The notes beneath the pieces were generated by a model. It was not told the origin of the DNA, ran no database searches, and saw only the letters and a program-made list of their open reading frames with translations. This document shows, one piece after another, positions 16,559 to 25,797 of a stretch of DNA of 64,000 bases. Location of the stretch: the NCBI RefSeq assembly GCF_013415115.1, contig NZ_JACCDD010000010.1, positions 1 through 64,000 of the forward strand, written 5' to 3'. The translations under genes were made by a program, and so were the position numbers. Position 1 is the stretch's first letter. Every line of letters starts with the position of its first letter. Source of the DNA: Vreelandella zhaodongensis (GTDB lineage: Bacteria > Pseudomonadota > Gammaproteobacteria > Pseudomonadales > Halomonadaceae).

Positions 16559-19500
16559 TTAGCGGGTTTTGCCGATATCGGGCTTTTTCACGGTCTTGAA
16601 CAGCGGCGCATAAAGCGCTTCCGTCAGCGTGGCGAAGGTGTGTGTCTGGCCATCATCAGATGCTTCGAGGCGGTCGAAAAATAGCCGCTCGAAGCGGGGC
16701 CATTGGTGGCCGAGATAAGGGCTTTGCTCGACTTCGCCGGTGGTTTTAAATCCGCTCTCATAGACTTTTTCGGCCGCGGCGTAGGCGTCGCTTTCTCTGC
16801 CTTTTTCAATGGCAATGTCAGGTGTACCCAGTTTTGTCAGCCACACAAAGGCGGCCTGGGGAGCCAGCGGAAGCGGCACTTCCAGGCCGTGTTGCCAAGC
16901 GCTTAGCTGGGTTTCCAGGTGCGCGCGGGCGGTGTCGGCAGCGATAGGTTCCAGGGTGATGTTGCCCGCTTTGGAGAGCAGTTGGGTGGTCATCGGGCCG
17001 CTGAGATTGCCTGCCAAGTGGGCAACCCAGTGGCGTAGCAGCAGATGCCATTGGTACTTGCTGTTCTTGATCAGGCTGCTGCTAAGCAATAACAGGCGGC
17101 AGCGGTTGCCAGCATCATCCTGGCGTAGCTCGCCCAGCCAATCTTCCAACGTAATACCGTTACTGCCTTCCAGGTGAATGGCTTCTGGATCATCTAGCGC
17201 AACCGGCCAAGCGCCCAGGGCTTGTTCATAATCGTTGAACAGCGCTTCCATGGGTTCTGCTAAGGCGTCACGCATGCGCTCGCCAAAGGCTCCCATGGCC
17301 AATACGCCTTGGCCCTGGAAGCGTTCAAGGGCTGCGTGAAGGGCTTCGATACGCGGCTCGCCTCGATCAATGGCGTAGCGCTGGGCGGCGATCAGTTGGT
17401 CTTGCAGCTGCCAGTTTTGCAGGCCATCCAGGGCGAACGGTTCTTCGTCCAACTCGGCAATCGCTTCCTGCTCGAAATACACCCCCAGTCGGGTATTGAA
17501 GAAGGCACGTACTGGCTCGCGCAGGAATTGGCCCAATTGGCCAAGCGTCAGGCTAGTCGGGGTGTTTTCCGGTGGGGGAAGTGTGGATTGGGCAGCTTGA
17601 GGCGTGCGCGGTGCGTGTACCTCGCGCCATTCATGAACATAGGTAAATAGTCGTTTCGGTTGAGTGGTTGCATCAAAATAAGCGCGGCTAAACGGCTGCA
17701 GCGGGTGCTCGGTGGTCAGCGCTTCCAGCAGCGGCGTGCCGCTCTCGATCTGCCAGCCTGCTTCTAGGTGGTCACGCAGCTGGCCGACCAGTACCGAAGG
17801 TGGTAGCGGGGTGTTGTCGATTTGGCTTCTGCCGACCCAGCTTATATAGAGCTGGTCGCGGGCGGAGAGCAGCGCTTCCAAAAACAGGTAGCGGTCGTCT
17901 TCCCGGCGGGAGCGGTCACCGGGGCGGTAGTCACTGCCCATTAGGTCAAAATCTAACGGTGGCTGGGAGCGGGGGTATTCACCGTCGTTCATGCCTAACA
18001 GGCACACGCGCTTAAACGGAATGGCGCGCATGGGCATTAGCGTGGCGAAGTTAACCGCACCTGCTAGAAAGCGCTGGGAAAGGCTGTGTTCATCAATCTG
18101 TGCCAGCCAGTGTTCGCGCACCATGGAGAGCGGCAGCGGGTCGTTTAATTGAGCTTCCTCGCTGCTTTCCAGCATTTGCTGCAGGCCGTTTTCCAGCTTG
18201 GTGAGCATCACGCTTTCTTGGGCGTCGTCGGTCAGGAAGAAGGTTTCCAGCAGCGTGCGTAGCCGCGCTACCCAGTTAGCGGCATCGGTAGGCTGGCAGA
18301 AGGTTTCCCAGGTCTCTTCGAGCTTTTCCAATAAGGTGGCTAACGGCCCGGCAAGGCCCGCTTCCAGCCCGCCGATATCGTCAAACGGCTCGATTCCTTG
18401 CCATGCGTGGCCTTCGCCCACGGTGTAGCCCAGCAGCAAGCGGCGCAGACCAAACGCCCAGGTGTTTTGGCTTAGCCCGCCAGGAAGTTCGAGAGTCTGG
18501 CGCTGTTTGGCATTCAGGCCCCAGCGGATGCCTGCGCCTTCCATCCAGCGCTCTAGCACCGGCAGGTCGCGCTCTTCAAGCCCAAAGCGCTGGCGCAGAG
18601 CGGGCACATCGAGCAGATCCAGCAAGTCGCTGACCGAAAGGCGCAGCTCTGGCAGGCGCAGCAGCTTTTCCAGGGCAATCATTAGAGGCAGGCGGTGGCG
18701 ACTGGCTTGGTCGGAAAGCGTATAGGGGATATGCCGCGGGTCGTCATTTTGTAGCTGGCCAAACACTGCGGCGATATGCGGCGCGTAGCGGTCGATATCT
18801 GGCACCATGACGATGATATCCCGCGGGCGCAGGTCAGGGTCGGCACTGAAGGCGGCCAGCAACTGGTCGTGGAGAATCTCAACTTCCCGCTGAGGACCAT
18901 GGGCAATATGAAACACCATGGAGTCATCTGCCGAGTTTAGCGCGGGCCAGTGGGTTTGGGTTTCCGCCACGGGGCGAAGTTCGCGAATATCATCCTGCAG
19001 TTGGCTGAGCAGGCAGTCGCGATCAACGCCGTTAAACGGCTCGAACATATCAATACGCAGCGCCTGCTGCTCAAACAAGGTTTGGTAGTTGCCCGAATCG
19101 TCATGCTCATCCAGCAGGCGCAGGTAGTCGCGGCCCTGCTTGCCCCAGGCGGCGAGCAGCGGCTGAGCGTGCAGATGCAGGGCATCGTCGGCGTCGCCAG
19201 TGCCCAGCACATCTAGCGCTTCGGGCATGCCGGTTTTGCGCCGCTGGCGATAGCGGTTGGCGCGCAGTAAATCCTTGTGTTCGATGATATCTGCCCAGTA
19301 GAACTGGCAGGGGTTATGCACACACAGCACGATCTGGGAGCAGCGCGAGAGCGCCGCCAGGGCTTCCAGGGTTTGTTGGGGCAGCGATGAAATACCAAAA
19401 ATAATCAGCCGCCGGGGCAGGCCGCGCGGGCAGGGTTGGCCTTCCAGCTGCTCAGTCGCTTTCAAAAAGCGCCGATGCACCTGGGCGCGGCTGCTGTTAA

Positions 19501-20167
19501 GACCTGCATCGCCTTGGGTGACGGCGACGTCTTCGCGCAGTATGCGCCATAGCGCAGGCTGCCAGCGCTGGTGCTCTTCCAGTGGGCGGGGTTCGCCCCG
19601 AGCAGTAATCAGCACGTCATCACCGTTGGCCCAGGCATCCAGCCAGTCAGCGCGGTAGACCTGATACTGGTCGAATAGGTCTGCCAGCCGCTCGGCCAGT
19701 TGGTAGTGTTTGCGCTGGTCGCGGTCGACTTCCAAGAACTGTGCCAGCGGCGCGAACACTTCCTGCCCCGCTAGCGTGGGCAGCAGGCGCAGCAGCCGCC
19801 ACACTAGGCGCGATTTATCAAACGGCGAGGTCTCAGGTACCGCGTCGCCATCTTGATCAACATAGGTGAGCACCGTGCGGTAGGCCTGCCATAGAAACCG
19901 CGCAGGCAGCATGACATCCAGTGCGGCGGCGATGCCTGCGCCGCCATTTTCCGGGTCTTCCGCCAGTGCCAGCTTTAACCACTGCCCAATGCCGTTGCTC
20001 TGTACCAGAATGGTCTCGTTTTCCAACGGACCCAATGGGTGCAAGCGCATCCACTGCACCGCCAGCCCGCGCAAGTCTTCCAGGCGGTTAGCATGCACCA
20101 CCATAAAGCCAGGGGTGAGAGACGCTGGCGAGAACGGTGTTGGTGAGCAGTGTGAATTGGCAGACAT
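16559..20167 (-). CDS. recC: RecBCD enzyme subunit RecC (Chi recognition)
   Basis: This gamma subunit of about 1202 aa is a helicase-like scaffold without active ATPase motifs. It splits DNA strands and reads Chi. The opening VHANRLEDLRGLAVQWM resembles RecC N-termini, and RKHYQLAERLADLFDQYQVYR and the LLGMNDGEYPR segment are typical. The frame is open to ATG 20197, but ATG at 20167 is preceded by AAGGA with a 10-nt spacing. It is the first gene of recC-mnt-hepn-recB-recD. An octanucleotide repeat tract lies 121-176 bp upstream of the start and may sit in its promoter. Confidence 0.93.
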   Translation of the reverse strand: MSANSHCSPTPFSPASLTPGFMVVHANRLEDLRGLAVQWMRLHPLGPLENETILVQSNGIGQWLKLALAEDPENGGAGIAAALDVMLPARFLWQAYRTVLTYVDQDGDAVPETSPFDKSRLVWRLLRLLPTLAGQEVFAPLAQFLEVDRDQRKHYQLAERLADLFDQYQVYRADWLDAWANGDDVLITARGEPRPLEEHQRWQPALWRILREDVAVTQGDAGLNSSRAQVHRRFLKATEQLEGQPCPRGLPRRLIIFGISSLPQQTLEALAALSRCSQIVLCVHNPCQFYWADIIEHKDLLRANRYRQRRKTGMPEALDVLGTGDADDALHLHAQPLLAAWGKQGRDYLRLLDEHDDSGNYQTLFEQQALRIDMFEPFNGVDRDCLLSQLQDDIRELRPVAETQTHWPALNSADDSMVFHIAHGPQREVEILHDQLLAAFSADPDLRPRDIIVMVPDIDRYAPHIAAVFGQLQNDDPRHIPYTLSDQASRHRLPLMIALEKLLRLPELRLSVSDLLDLLDVPALRQRFGLEERDLPVLERWMEGAGIRWGLNAKQRQTLELPGGLSQNTWAFGLRRLLLGYTVGEGHAWQGIEPFDDIGGLEAGLAGPLATLLEKLEETWETFCQPTDAANWVARLRTLLETFFLTDDAQESVMLTKLENGLQQMLESSEEAQLNDPLPLSMVREHWLAQIDEHSLSQRFLAGAVNFATLMPMRAIPFKRVCLLGMNDGEYPRSQPPLDFDLMGSDYRPGDRSRREDDRYLFLEALLSARDQLYISWVGRSQIDNTPLPPSVLVGQLRDHLEAGWQIESGTPLLEALTTEHPLQPFSRAYFDATTQPKRLFTYVHEWREVHAPRTPQAAQSTLPPPENTPTSLTLGQLGQFLREPVRAFFNTRLGVYFEQEAIAELDEEPFALDGLQNWQLQDQLIAAQRYAIDRGEPRIEALHAALERFQGQGVLAMGAFGERMRDALAEPMEALFNDYEQALGAWPVALDDPEAIHLEGSNGITLEDWLGELRQDDAGNRCRLLLLSSSLIKNSKYQWHLLLRHWVAHLAGNLSGPMTTQLLSKAGNITLEPIAADTARAHLETQLSAWQHGLEVPLPLAPQAAFVWLTKLGTPDIAIEKGRESDAYAAAEKVYESGFKTTGEVEQSPYLGHQWPRFERLFFDRLEASDDGQTHTFATLTEALYAPLFKTVKKPDIGKTR

Positions 20168-20287
20168 GCGGTGGTGTTCCTTCGCGGCATTAGGCATTGG
20201 GAATAGCGCTATGGTGCCATAAGTTAAGTTTTGAAGCTTAACTGCCTCGATGTCTCCTGCCCGAGTCTAAGCTATAGCATTGAAGTC

Positions 20288-20343
20288 GTTGCTTGGTTGC
20301 TTGGTTGCTTGGTTGCTTGGTTGCTTGGTTGCTTGGTTGCTTA
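20288..20343. repeat. Octanucleotide tandem repeat (GTTGCTTG)n
   Basis: Six perfect copies of GTTGCTTG followed by a seventh with one changed base lie in the gap between recC and the nitrilase gene. Slippage here would change promoter spacing for recC but would not shift a reading frame. It lies 20 bp beyond the 3' end of the nitrilase-family gene. Confidence 0.95.
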
Positions 20344-20362
20344 GTGTTGCTGTGGAGCTAGC

Positions 20363-21250
20363 CTATTTAGCAACATCGGCTATCGCGCTATAAAGCTCTG
20401 GTCGACGATCATTCAGGATGCCGGTGGCCATTCTGTATTCAGCGATTTCATCTAACGCCAGGCTGGCGCGTAAAATGCCTGTCTGTTCGTGATCCAGGGC
20501 AGCGAGGGTGCTGCCATCGGGGCGCGCTACTAAGCTGCGCCCCATAAACTGCATCCCGCCGTGCCGTCCAACTCGGTTGCAACTAACAAAGAAGAGCCCG
20601 TTCTCTTGCGCTCGGGTGTAGGCACGATGGCGGAAGGTGTCGGGGTCTTCAAGGGGCACGTTGGCGTGGCGAAATGATGCCCAGATATTCGTTACCACTT
20701 CGGCTCCGCCAAGGGCTAGGCAACGAGTAACCTCAGGAAAGCGAATGTCATAGCAGACTTGCATGCCGATGCGGGCTGCTGGGATATCGCAGACTGGCAT
20801 GCTGCGGCCCGGTGTGAAGTAGAGCTTTTCGTTATGCCATAGATGGGTCTTGGCGTAACAAGCCTGAATGCCTCCGGGGCCCAGTAGTAAGGAGGCATTA
20901 TAAAGTTTGCCGGATTGAGTGGCTGAGCGCAGAGCGAGCCCTACCACGATATGACAGTCGTAGTGGGCGCAGACAGCCGATAGCGTCTTGATTAACGCAC
21001 CATCGTGATTGGCAGCAGCGTTATACAGCTGCTTGGCATACTCAGTATGGGATGCGGCGCCTGAAGGGAACCCCTCTCCAGGCGCCAAAGGCTCCACATA
21101 ACCAGTGTTACACAGCTCTGGAAAGACGATTAGTCCAGCACCATTTTTGGCTTCAGAGGTGGCGGTTTCGATCAACTGCTCGCCATTACCTATCGGTGCC
21201 AGAGGGGCGAAATCCAGTTGTGCAAGGCTGACTTCAAGTTTGCGGCTCAT
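20363..21250 (-). CDS. Carbon-nitrogen hydrolase (nitrilase superfamily amidase)
   Basis: This 295-aa cytoplasmic amidase has the complete Glu-Lys-Cys triad: E45 in VFPELCNTGY, K134 in YAKTHLWHNEK, and C166 in QVCYDIRFPEV. The family hydrolyses amides or carbamoyl groups. Its start overlaps the stop of the M81 peptidase gene by one base, and the pair follows a TRAP transporter, so the substrate is probably an imported amide or small peptide-like compound. The exact substrate cannot be told. Confidence 0.9.
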   Translation of the reverse strand: MSRKLEVSLAQLDFAPLAPIGNGEQLIETATSEAKNGAGLIVFPELCNTGYVEPLAPGEGFPSGAASHTEYAKQLYNAAANHDGALIKTLSAVCAHYDCHIVVGLALRSATQSGKLYNASLLLGPGGIQACYAKTHLWHNEKLYFTPGRSMPVCDIPAARIGMQVCYDIRFPEVTRCLALGGAEVVTNIWASFRHANVPLEDPDTFRHRAYTRAQENGLFFVSCNRVGRHGGMQFMGRSLVARPDGSTLAALDHEQTGILRASLALDEIAEYRMATGILNDRRPELYSAIADVAK

Positions 21251-22746
21251 CAGTTCTCCGTCTTGACAGAGATGGTTGGGTGCTCCACGAAAGGATACAC
21301 GCTTCGAGTGTCCAAACGTTCATAAGGCAGTGTCGTTAGGTCGGCTGGCCCGTAATCTGGCGTGTCTACGATCAGAATCTCTTCTGCCAGATCTTGATAG
21401 ACCTGGCGGAAGTGGGTCTTTGAGCGCAGCACGATGATGTCGTAATCCCGCGGATTCTGATCAAAGACGGTAAAGGCATCCTCATCGACGCCGAAGGCTG
21501 GACGGCTGATCACACTGACAAGGATATCGCCAATGCGTAGCAGTGCTGATAGCCCAAGGTTGACGTAGCTGCCCTGGAGCATGGCGCCGGAGATATAGTA
21601 GCTCTTGGGTTCGGCCTGCAGCACCTCACATTCTACCGTCAGGCGAGGGCCTGCCCGACGTGAACTATGCGCTCCCAGGGTCAATGTAGTGGTCGCACCC
21701 ACACCGGCGGCAGCGGCCATCTCAGCTGCTTGAGGGTCCCACAGGAAAGGCACTGCCGTACGCTGAGCATTACGGCGGATCAAGGCATCGAGCAGGTAGG
21801 TAGAGTCACTCATTCGATCGGCATGTTCCAGCAGCACAATCGGCTTGCTAACCCGGGGGGCTGTTTCCAAGGCATGGTTGACTGCCTCGTCGAGGCTATA
21901 GATATGCTCGGGTCTGTAGAGCTCATGGCGGTCTTGCCAGATACGTTCGCACAGTGAGGTGGCAATGGTGTTGGCGCGCTCGGCGTTGGCATCGGTGACT
22001 GTCATGACCGAGAAGCCAGTATTGGTGGCATCGGCATAGGAGAACCCCGCCATAATAGAAATATCGAGATAGCTATCCGACTCATGTTCTAGGCGTCGTG
22101 CCTCGGCAAGAATTTTGGCTAGTGGATTTAACTGGGTGGCACTGAAAATGCTGGGCGTCAGGACGCCGGGCTTGACCAGACGGCAGGTGGGCGAGAGCTT
22201 GCCCTGAAGTGTGAGGGTCATGCAGTTCGCAGTGCGCCGGCCGGTCTCGCCCATATCGGTATGCGGTGATTTTTGATAGGCGAAGGCAGCGTCGCAGGCG
22301 CGGATGCTGTCGGCATCTAGATTGCCGTGGTAGTCGAAACCCACCATAATCCGCACTCTTTCACCGACAGTACGGCGTACTGATTCGATGATAAAACGCT
22401 CTGGGTCTTCGTAACCGGGCGCCCAGGCCGCGCCGTGCAGATGGAGCAGCACCCCATCTAGATCATCAATGTCGGCTAGTCCCTTACAGATTTCCGCTGT
22501 GTAGCGTTCTACTACGTCATCCGCGACTCTTCCCAGCGCACCCAGGTAGGCGTAAACCAATGGGACTGTTGTTGCGCCGCGTGCCTGACAAATCTCAAGG
22601 AAGCCTCCGATAACCGTGTTGGTATCGGTGAGTCCTGTGACAACCTTTGCTCCACGCAGAACCCCTTCTTCGAAATCGGCGTAGTGGACAGTGTTCGGCA
22701 GGAAGCTAACTGATTCGATATGAAACCCGGCGATGGCGATCTTCAT
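21250..22746 (-). CDS. M81 family metallopeptidase (MlrC-like)
   Basis: This 498-aa protein matches the microcystinase C / M81 family: GFHIESVSF at the start, MVGFDYHGNLDAD at ~135-148, and AYQKSPHTDMGETGRR at ~157-171 holding zinc-binding candidates (D139, H141, H164). The C-terminal domain includes LRSKTHFRQVY. Such enzymes open peptides or amide-containing compounds. It follows the TRAP genes and is translationally coupled to the amidase, suggesting two successive hydrolytic steps on one imported compound. Confidence 0.88.
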   Translation of the reverse strand: MKIAIAGFHIESVSFLPNTVHYADFEEGVLRGAKVVTGLTDTNTVIGGFLEICQARGATTVPLVYAYLGALGRVADDVVERYTAEICKGLADIDDLDGVLLHLHGAAWAPGYEDPERFIIESVRRTVGERVRIMVGFDYHGNLDADSIRACDAAFAYQKSPHTDMGETGRRTANCMTLTLQGKLSPTCRLVKPGVLTPSIFSATQLNPLAKILAEARRLEHESDSYLDISIMAGFSYADATNTGFSVMTVTDANAERANTIATSLCERIWQDRHELYRPEHIYSLDEAVNHALETAPRVSKPIVLLEHADRMSDSTYLLDALIRRNAQRTAVPFLWDPQAAEMAAAAGVGATTTLTLGAHSSRRAGPRLTVECEVLQAEPKSYYISGAMLQGSYVNLGLSALLRIGDILVSVISRPAFGVDEDAFTVFDQNPRDYDIIVLRSKTHFRQVYQDLAEEILIVDTPDYGPADLTTLPYERLDTRSVYPFVEHPTISVKTEN

Positions 22747-22786
22747 AAGGCAGTTCCTTTCGTTGTTTGTGTAGTGATGTGTGGCG

Positions 22787-24085
22787 TCACAGTAGGTTGG
22801 GTAGGAAGAGCACGATGCCTGGGAAAGCGATGAGTAAACACATCACCAGTACCATGATGAAGAAGAAGGGAAGAGAGCCTCGAATGGTGCGCGACATGCC
22901 CCTCTCGCCAGCGACCTGGTTGATGATAAAAAGGTTGAGGCCTACTGGGGGAGTGATTAGGCTCATTTCGATGAACAGCGCCATCATTACCCCGAACCAG
23001 ATAGGGTCAAAACCAAGGCTCATCATCAGCGGATAGATGATCGGGAAGGTCAAAAAGAACATGCTCGTGCCTTCGATCAGACAGCCCAACGCAATGAACA
23101 GCAGACCGACGATCAAGGCAATGTGCCAAGGCTCCATTTCTAACGCGAGGATCATTTGACTGATCTGTTGAGGCACCATCATGAAGGACAGTGCGGTCGA
23201 GATGATATGGGCGCCGATCATCATCAGAGCGATCATGCAGGTGGTGCGAATCGACATCACTGCTGCTTCATGGATTGTGCCCAGGCTTAGTCGTCGTTCC
23301 AGGGCGAGGATCAATAGTGCGCCCATGGAGCCGACTGCTGCCGATTCGGTGGGCGTGGCAAAGCCAGTATAGATAGAACCCAGCACTGCCCCGATCAGGG
23401 TAAGTGGAGCAATGAGCAATTTCATCGCTGCCAGGGTTTGCCTCCAGGGTAGCTTGTCGCGGTCAGTATTTTTCGGTGGGTGGCGTAATGAGAGAAGCGC
23501 TACGTAGGCCATAAAGGCGAGCACGAGGATCAAAGCAGGGACCAGGCCAGCGATGAAAAGGGTGCTGATGGATTGCCCGGCGAAGCTACCGTAAAGGATG
23601 AAGAGAATGCTGGGGGGAATCATGGTGGCCAGCGTGCCACCCGCCGCGAGCGAGCCGTAAATCAGGCTTCGGTCGTACCCCCTGTCTCTTAATTCATTAA
23701 CAGCCAGAGTTCCCATGGTGGCGGCTCCAGCCAGGCTTGAACCCGAGCAGGCACCAAAAATTGCACAAGATGTGATATTGGTCTGTACCAAACCGCCCGG
23801 CAGCCGTGACATCAAGGGGGACAGCCCCTGGTAGATCTTGGTCGCAATATTCCCCTTGAGCAGTAAGCTACCCATGAAGATAAACAAGGGAATCGCCGCT
23901 AAAACAAAATCATTGACGACTTCATATTGAATGGTCTCGACAATACGGAAGAGACTGGCGGGAAGAAAGAAGTAGAGCAGTGCCAATCCCAGTCCTGCCA
24001 GGCCGATCGATATCCAGATGCCGCTGAGCAGCACCAGTGCCAATATTGCCAAGGCAAGGGATAAGTTGAAGAAGGTGAGTTCCAT
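22787..24085 (-). CDS. TRAP transporter large permease (DctM-type)
   Basis: This 432-aa membrane protein has about 12 hydrophobic spans. FMGSLLLKGNIATKIYQGLS and GSLAAGGTLATMIPPSI are hallmarks of the DctM/SiaQM family that carries sodium-coupled uptake. The open frame extends to 24103, but ATG at 24085 has AGGGAGG six bases upstream. It begins one base after the small permease stop. Confidence 0.93.
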   Translation of the reverse strand: MELTFFNLSLALAILALVLLSGIWISIGLAGLGLALLYFFLPASLFRIVETIQYEVVNDFVLAAIPLFIFMGSLLLKGNIATKIYQGLSPLMSRLPGGLVQTNITSCAIFGACSGSSLAGAATMGTLAVNELRDRGYDRSLIYGSLAAGGTLATMIPPSILFILYGSFAGQSISTLFIAGLVPALILVLAFMAYVALLSLRHPPKNTDRDKLPWRQTLAAMKLLIAPLTLIGAVLGSIYTGFATPTESAAVGSMGALLILALERRLSLGTIHEAAVMSIRTTCMIALMMIGAHIISTALSFMMVPQQISQMILALEMEPWHIALIVGLLFIALGCLIEGTSMFFLTFPIIYPLMMSLGFDPIWFGVMMALFIEMSLITPPVGLNLFIINQVAGERGMSRTIRGSLPFFFIMVLVMCLLIAFPGIVLFLPNLL

Positions 24086-24086
24086 G

Positions 24087-24638
24087 CTAGCCTCCCTTGG
24101 CAAGCGTGGTGGTAGTGCTGGGCAGCAGCCGCAGGATGCTACGACTGAGATGGGCCATCAGTTCGATTAGCAGTAAGGCATAGCCAGGCACGAGAAATAG
24201 GCGTGGAACCCATAGTGGGGTGCGAGTCATTGTTTGAGCACGCTCGCCACTGCTTAAGCTTTTGGTGAAGAGTTCCATGGCATGCCAAGCGAGAATAACG
24301 ATGATGCCAATGGCCACTAGGGTGACCACGAATTCAAGAAGGGCGGCTGCCTGGTTAGGGAGTCGCTGAATCAGCAGCTCGACGCGGATGTGGCCCTTGG
24401 TTCGAAAGGTATCGGCTAAGCCCATAAAGGACAGAGCAACGAACAGATAGCCTACGTACTCCTCGACAAAGAAGAGACTACTGGTAAAGGGGAGTGCTCG
24501 GGCCAGTGTATTCACACTGACTAGCAACATCATCAGTATGATGGCGATAACGGCCAGCTCACGACCAATGCCTGAGGTCAGGCGAGACACCCTGTCGAGC
24601 AGGGTGTCGATCCTCCGTAAGGCGCGGATAAAGTGCAT
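24087..24638 (-). CDS. TRAP transporter small permease (DctQ-type)
   Basis: This 183-aa protein has four hydrophobic spans, the DctQ layout; FVEEYVGYLFVALSFMGLAD and GHIRVELLIQRLP are typical. It forms the membrane complex with the large permease encoded next. AGGAGG lies 10 bases before the ATG. It starts 23 bp after the binding-protein gene. Confidence 0.9.
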   Translation of the reverse strand: MHFIRALRRIDTLLDRVSRLTSGIGRELAVIAIILMMLLVSVNTLARALPFTSSLFFVEEYVGYLFVALSFMGLADTFRTKGHIRVELLIQRLPNQAAALLEFVVTLVAIGIIVILAWHAMELFTKSLSSGERAQTMTRTPLWVPRLFLVPGYALLLIELMAHLSRSILRLLPSTTTTLAKGG

Positions 24639-24661
24639 TACTTTAGCCCTCCTAGGGTCGC

Positions 24662-25669
24662 CTACTGTAGGCCTTGCTCATAGATTGAAAATGCTTGTTG
24701 TCCGAGCTCTCCGGTCTCCTCTAGCCACTCATCGCGGATTGGTTGGGTGCGTGTGCGAAATTCTTCCAGCGTATCGACATCTAGTCCGCTTACGGTGATG
24801 CCATACTGTTCGATGGAATCAATGAGGATGCGCATTGTGCCAATGTCTCGGTCGGTCTGAATTCGCTCATTGATCAGGCTTGCTTCCTCACGAACGATCT
24901 CTTGGAGATCCTCGGGAAGTGCTTCCATGGCGTCTTGGTTCACAAAGGTGAATTCCACCGGATAAGACCAGTTCCACCAGGTGTTGTTATCGACTACTTC
25001 ATAAACACGAGCAGCGCGGGCACCGTCCATGCCGGTTAGAGCACCATCGATGGTACCCCGCTGTAACGACGTGTAGAGCTCGCCGAAGGCCACGGTGCTG
25101 GGTTCGCCACCGAGAAGGCGGATCATCTCGCCGCTTTCATGCCCAAAAACACGGATCTTTTGACCCTGCATTGCCTCAATACTGTTGAGTGGCCGGTTGG
25201 CATGGATCGCTGAGCCACTGATAACGAAGCCGGTCGTTAGCTCAGCGTTGTACTTGTCGGCAAAGATTTGCCGGTAATAAGGATCCTCTAACTCGGCGTA
25301 AGCCGCTTTGGCCTGTTCCAGGTTATCGAACAGAAAGGGCAGCCCGAGAAAGGCAATGGAAGGCTCCATTGAGCTTACATAGACATCGGCAGTATTGCCC
25401 ATTTGGACGACACCATCCCGCACAGCTGACAGGATTTCTGCACCGCTGAAGGGGTGCTGGCCATAGGAGAGAAAGTTGATTTTCAGGCGACCGTCGCTAC
25501 GCTCGCTGATGTTGTTGGCAAGCTCCTGATAAAGCGCCATATAGGAAATTGCGGGCGTTAGCGGTGAGACGAGCGTCCACTCATGGGTTTCCTGTGCCTG
25601 GGAGGTGGATGAGGCCCCCACTAGCATTGCAGCGGTGAGGACGAGCAGTGGAAAACGTTTCGTATGCAT
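24662..25669 (-). CDS. TRAP transporter substrate-binding protein (DctP-type)
   Basis: This 335-aa periplasmic receptor has a Sec signal peptide (cleavage likely after SQA near residue 25). The body has QKIRVFGHESGEMIRLLGGEPSTVAFGELYTSL-type DctP features, including the conserved arginine and the VAFGELYTSLQRG segment. It delivers substrate to the two permeases. It is the first gene of a five-gene operon divergent from a LysR regulator. Confidence 0.92.
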   Translation of the reverse strand: MHTKRFPLLVLTAAMLVGASSTSQAQETHEWTLVSPLTPAISYMALYQELANNISERSDGRLKINFLSYGQHPFSGAEILSAVRDGVVQMGNTADVYVSSMEPSIAFLGLPFLFDNLEQAKAAYAELEDPYYRQIFADKYNAELTTGFVISGSAIHANRPLNSIEAMQGQKIRVFGHESGEMIRLLGGEPSTVAFGELYTSLQRGTIDGALTGMDGARAARVYEVVDNNTWWNWSYPVEFTFVNQDAMEALPEDLQEIVREEASLINERIQTDRDIGTMRILIDSIEQYGITVSGLDVDTLEEFRTRTQPIRDEWLEETGELGQQAFSIYEQGLQ

Positions 25670-25756
25670 CGCAGATTACCTCGTTGGGGTGTTGTTTTTT
25701 TAGGGGTGGTACTGATAGTGGTACTGATAAAGATTGGCACAGCTTTCTTGATATTA

Positions 25757-25785
25757 TAAATTGAATAATATCCATTATTGATAAC
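25757..25785. promoter_or_regulatory. Candidate LysR operator between divergent genes
   Basis: An imperfect dyad TGAATAAT-ATCC-ATTATTGA lies 16 bp before the LysR ATG and ~90 bp before the dctP-type start. Its A+T-rich dyad form with a T-N11-A core suits LysR-type binding. The assignment is from position and symmetry only. Confidence 0.45.
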
Positions 25786-25797
25786 AAAAAGGCATCA

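Noticed and set aside
20288-20343. CRISPR-like repeat array
   Set aside because: The units are 8 bp and directly adjacent with no spacers, so it is a simple tandem repeat.
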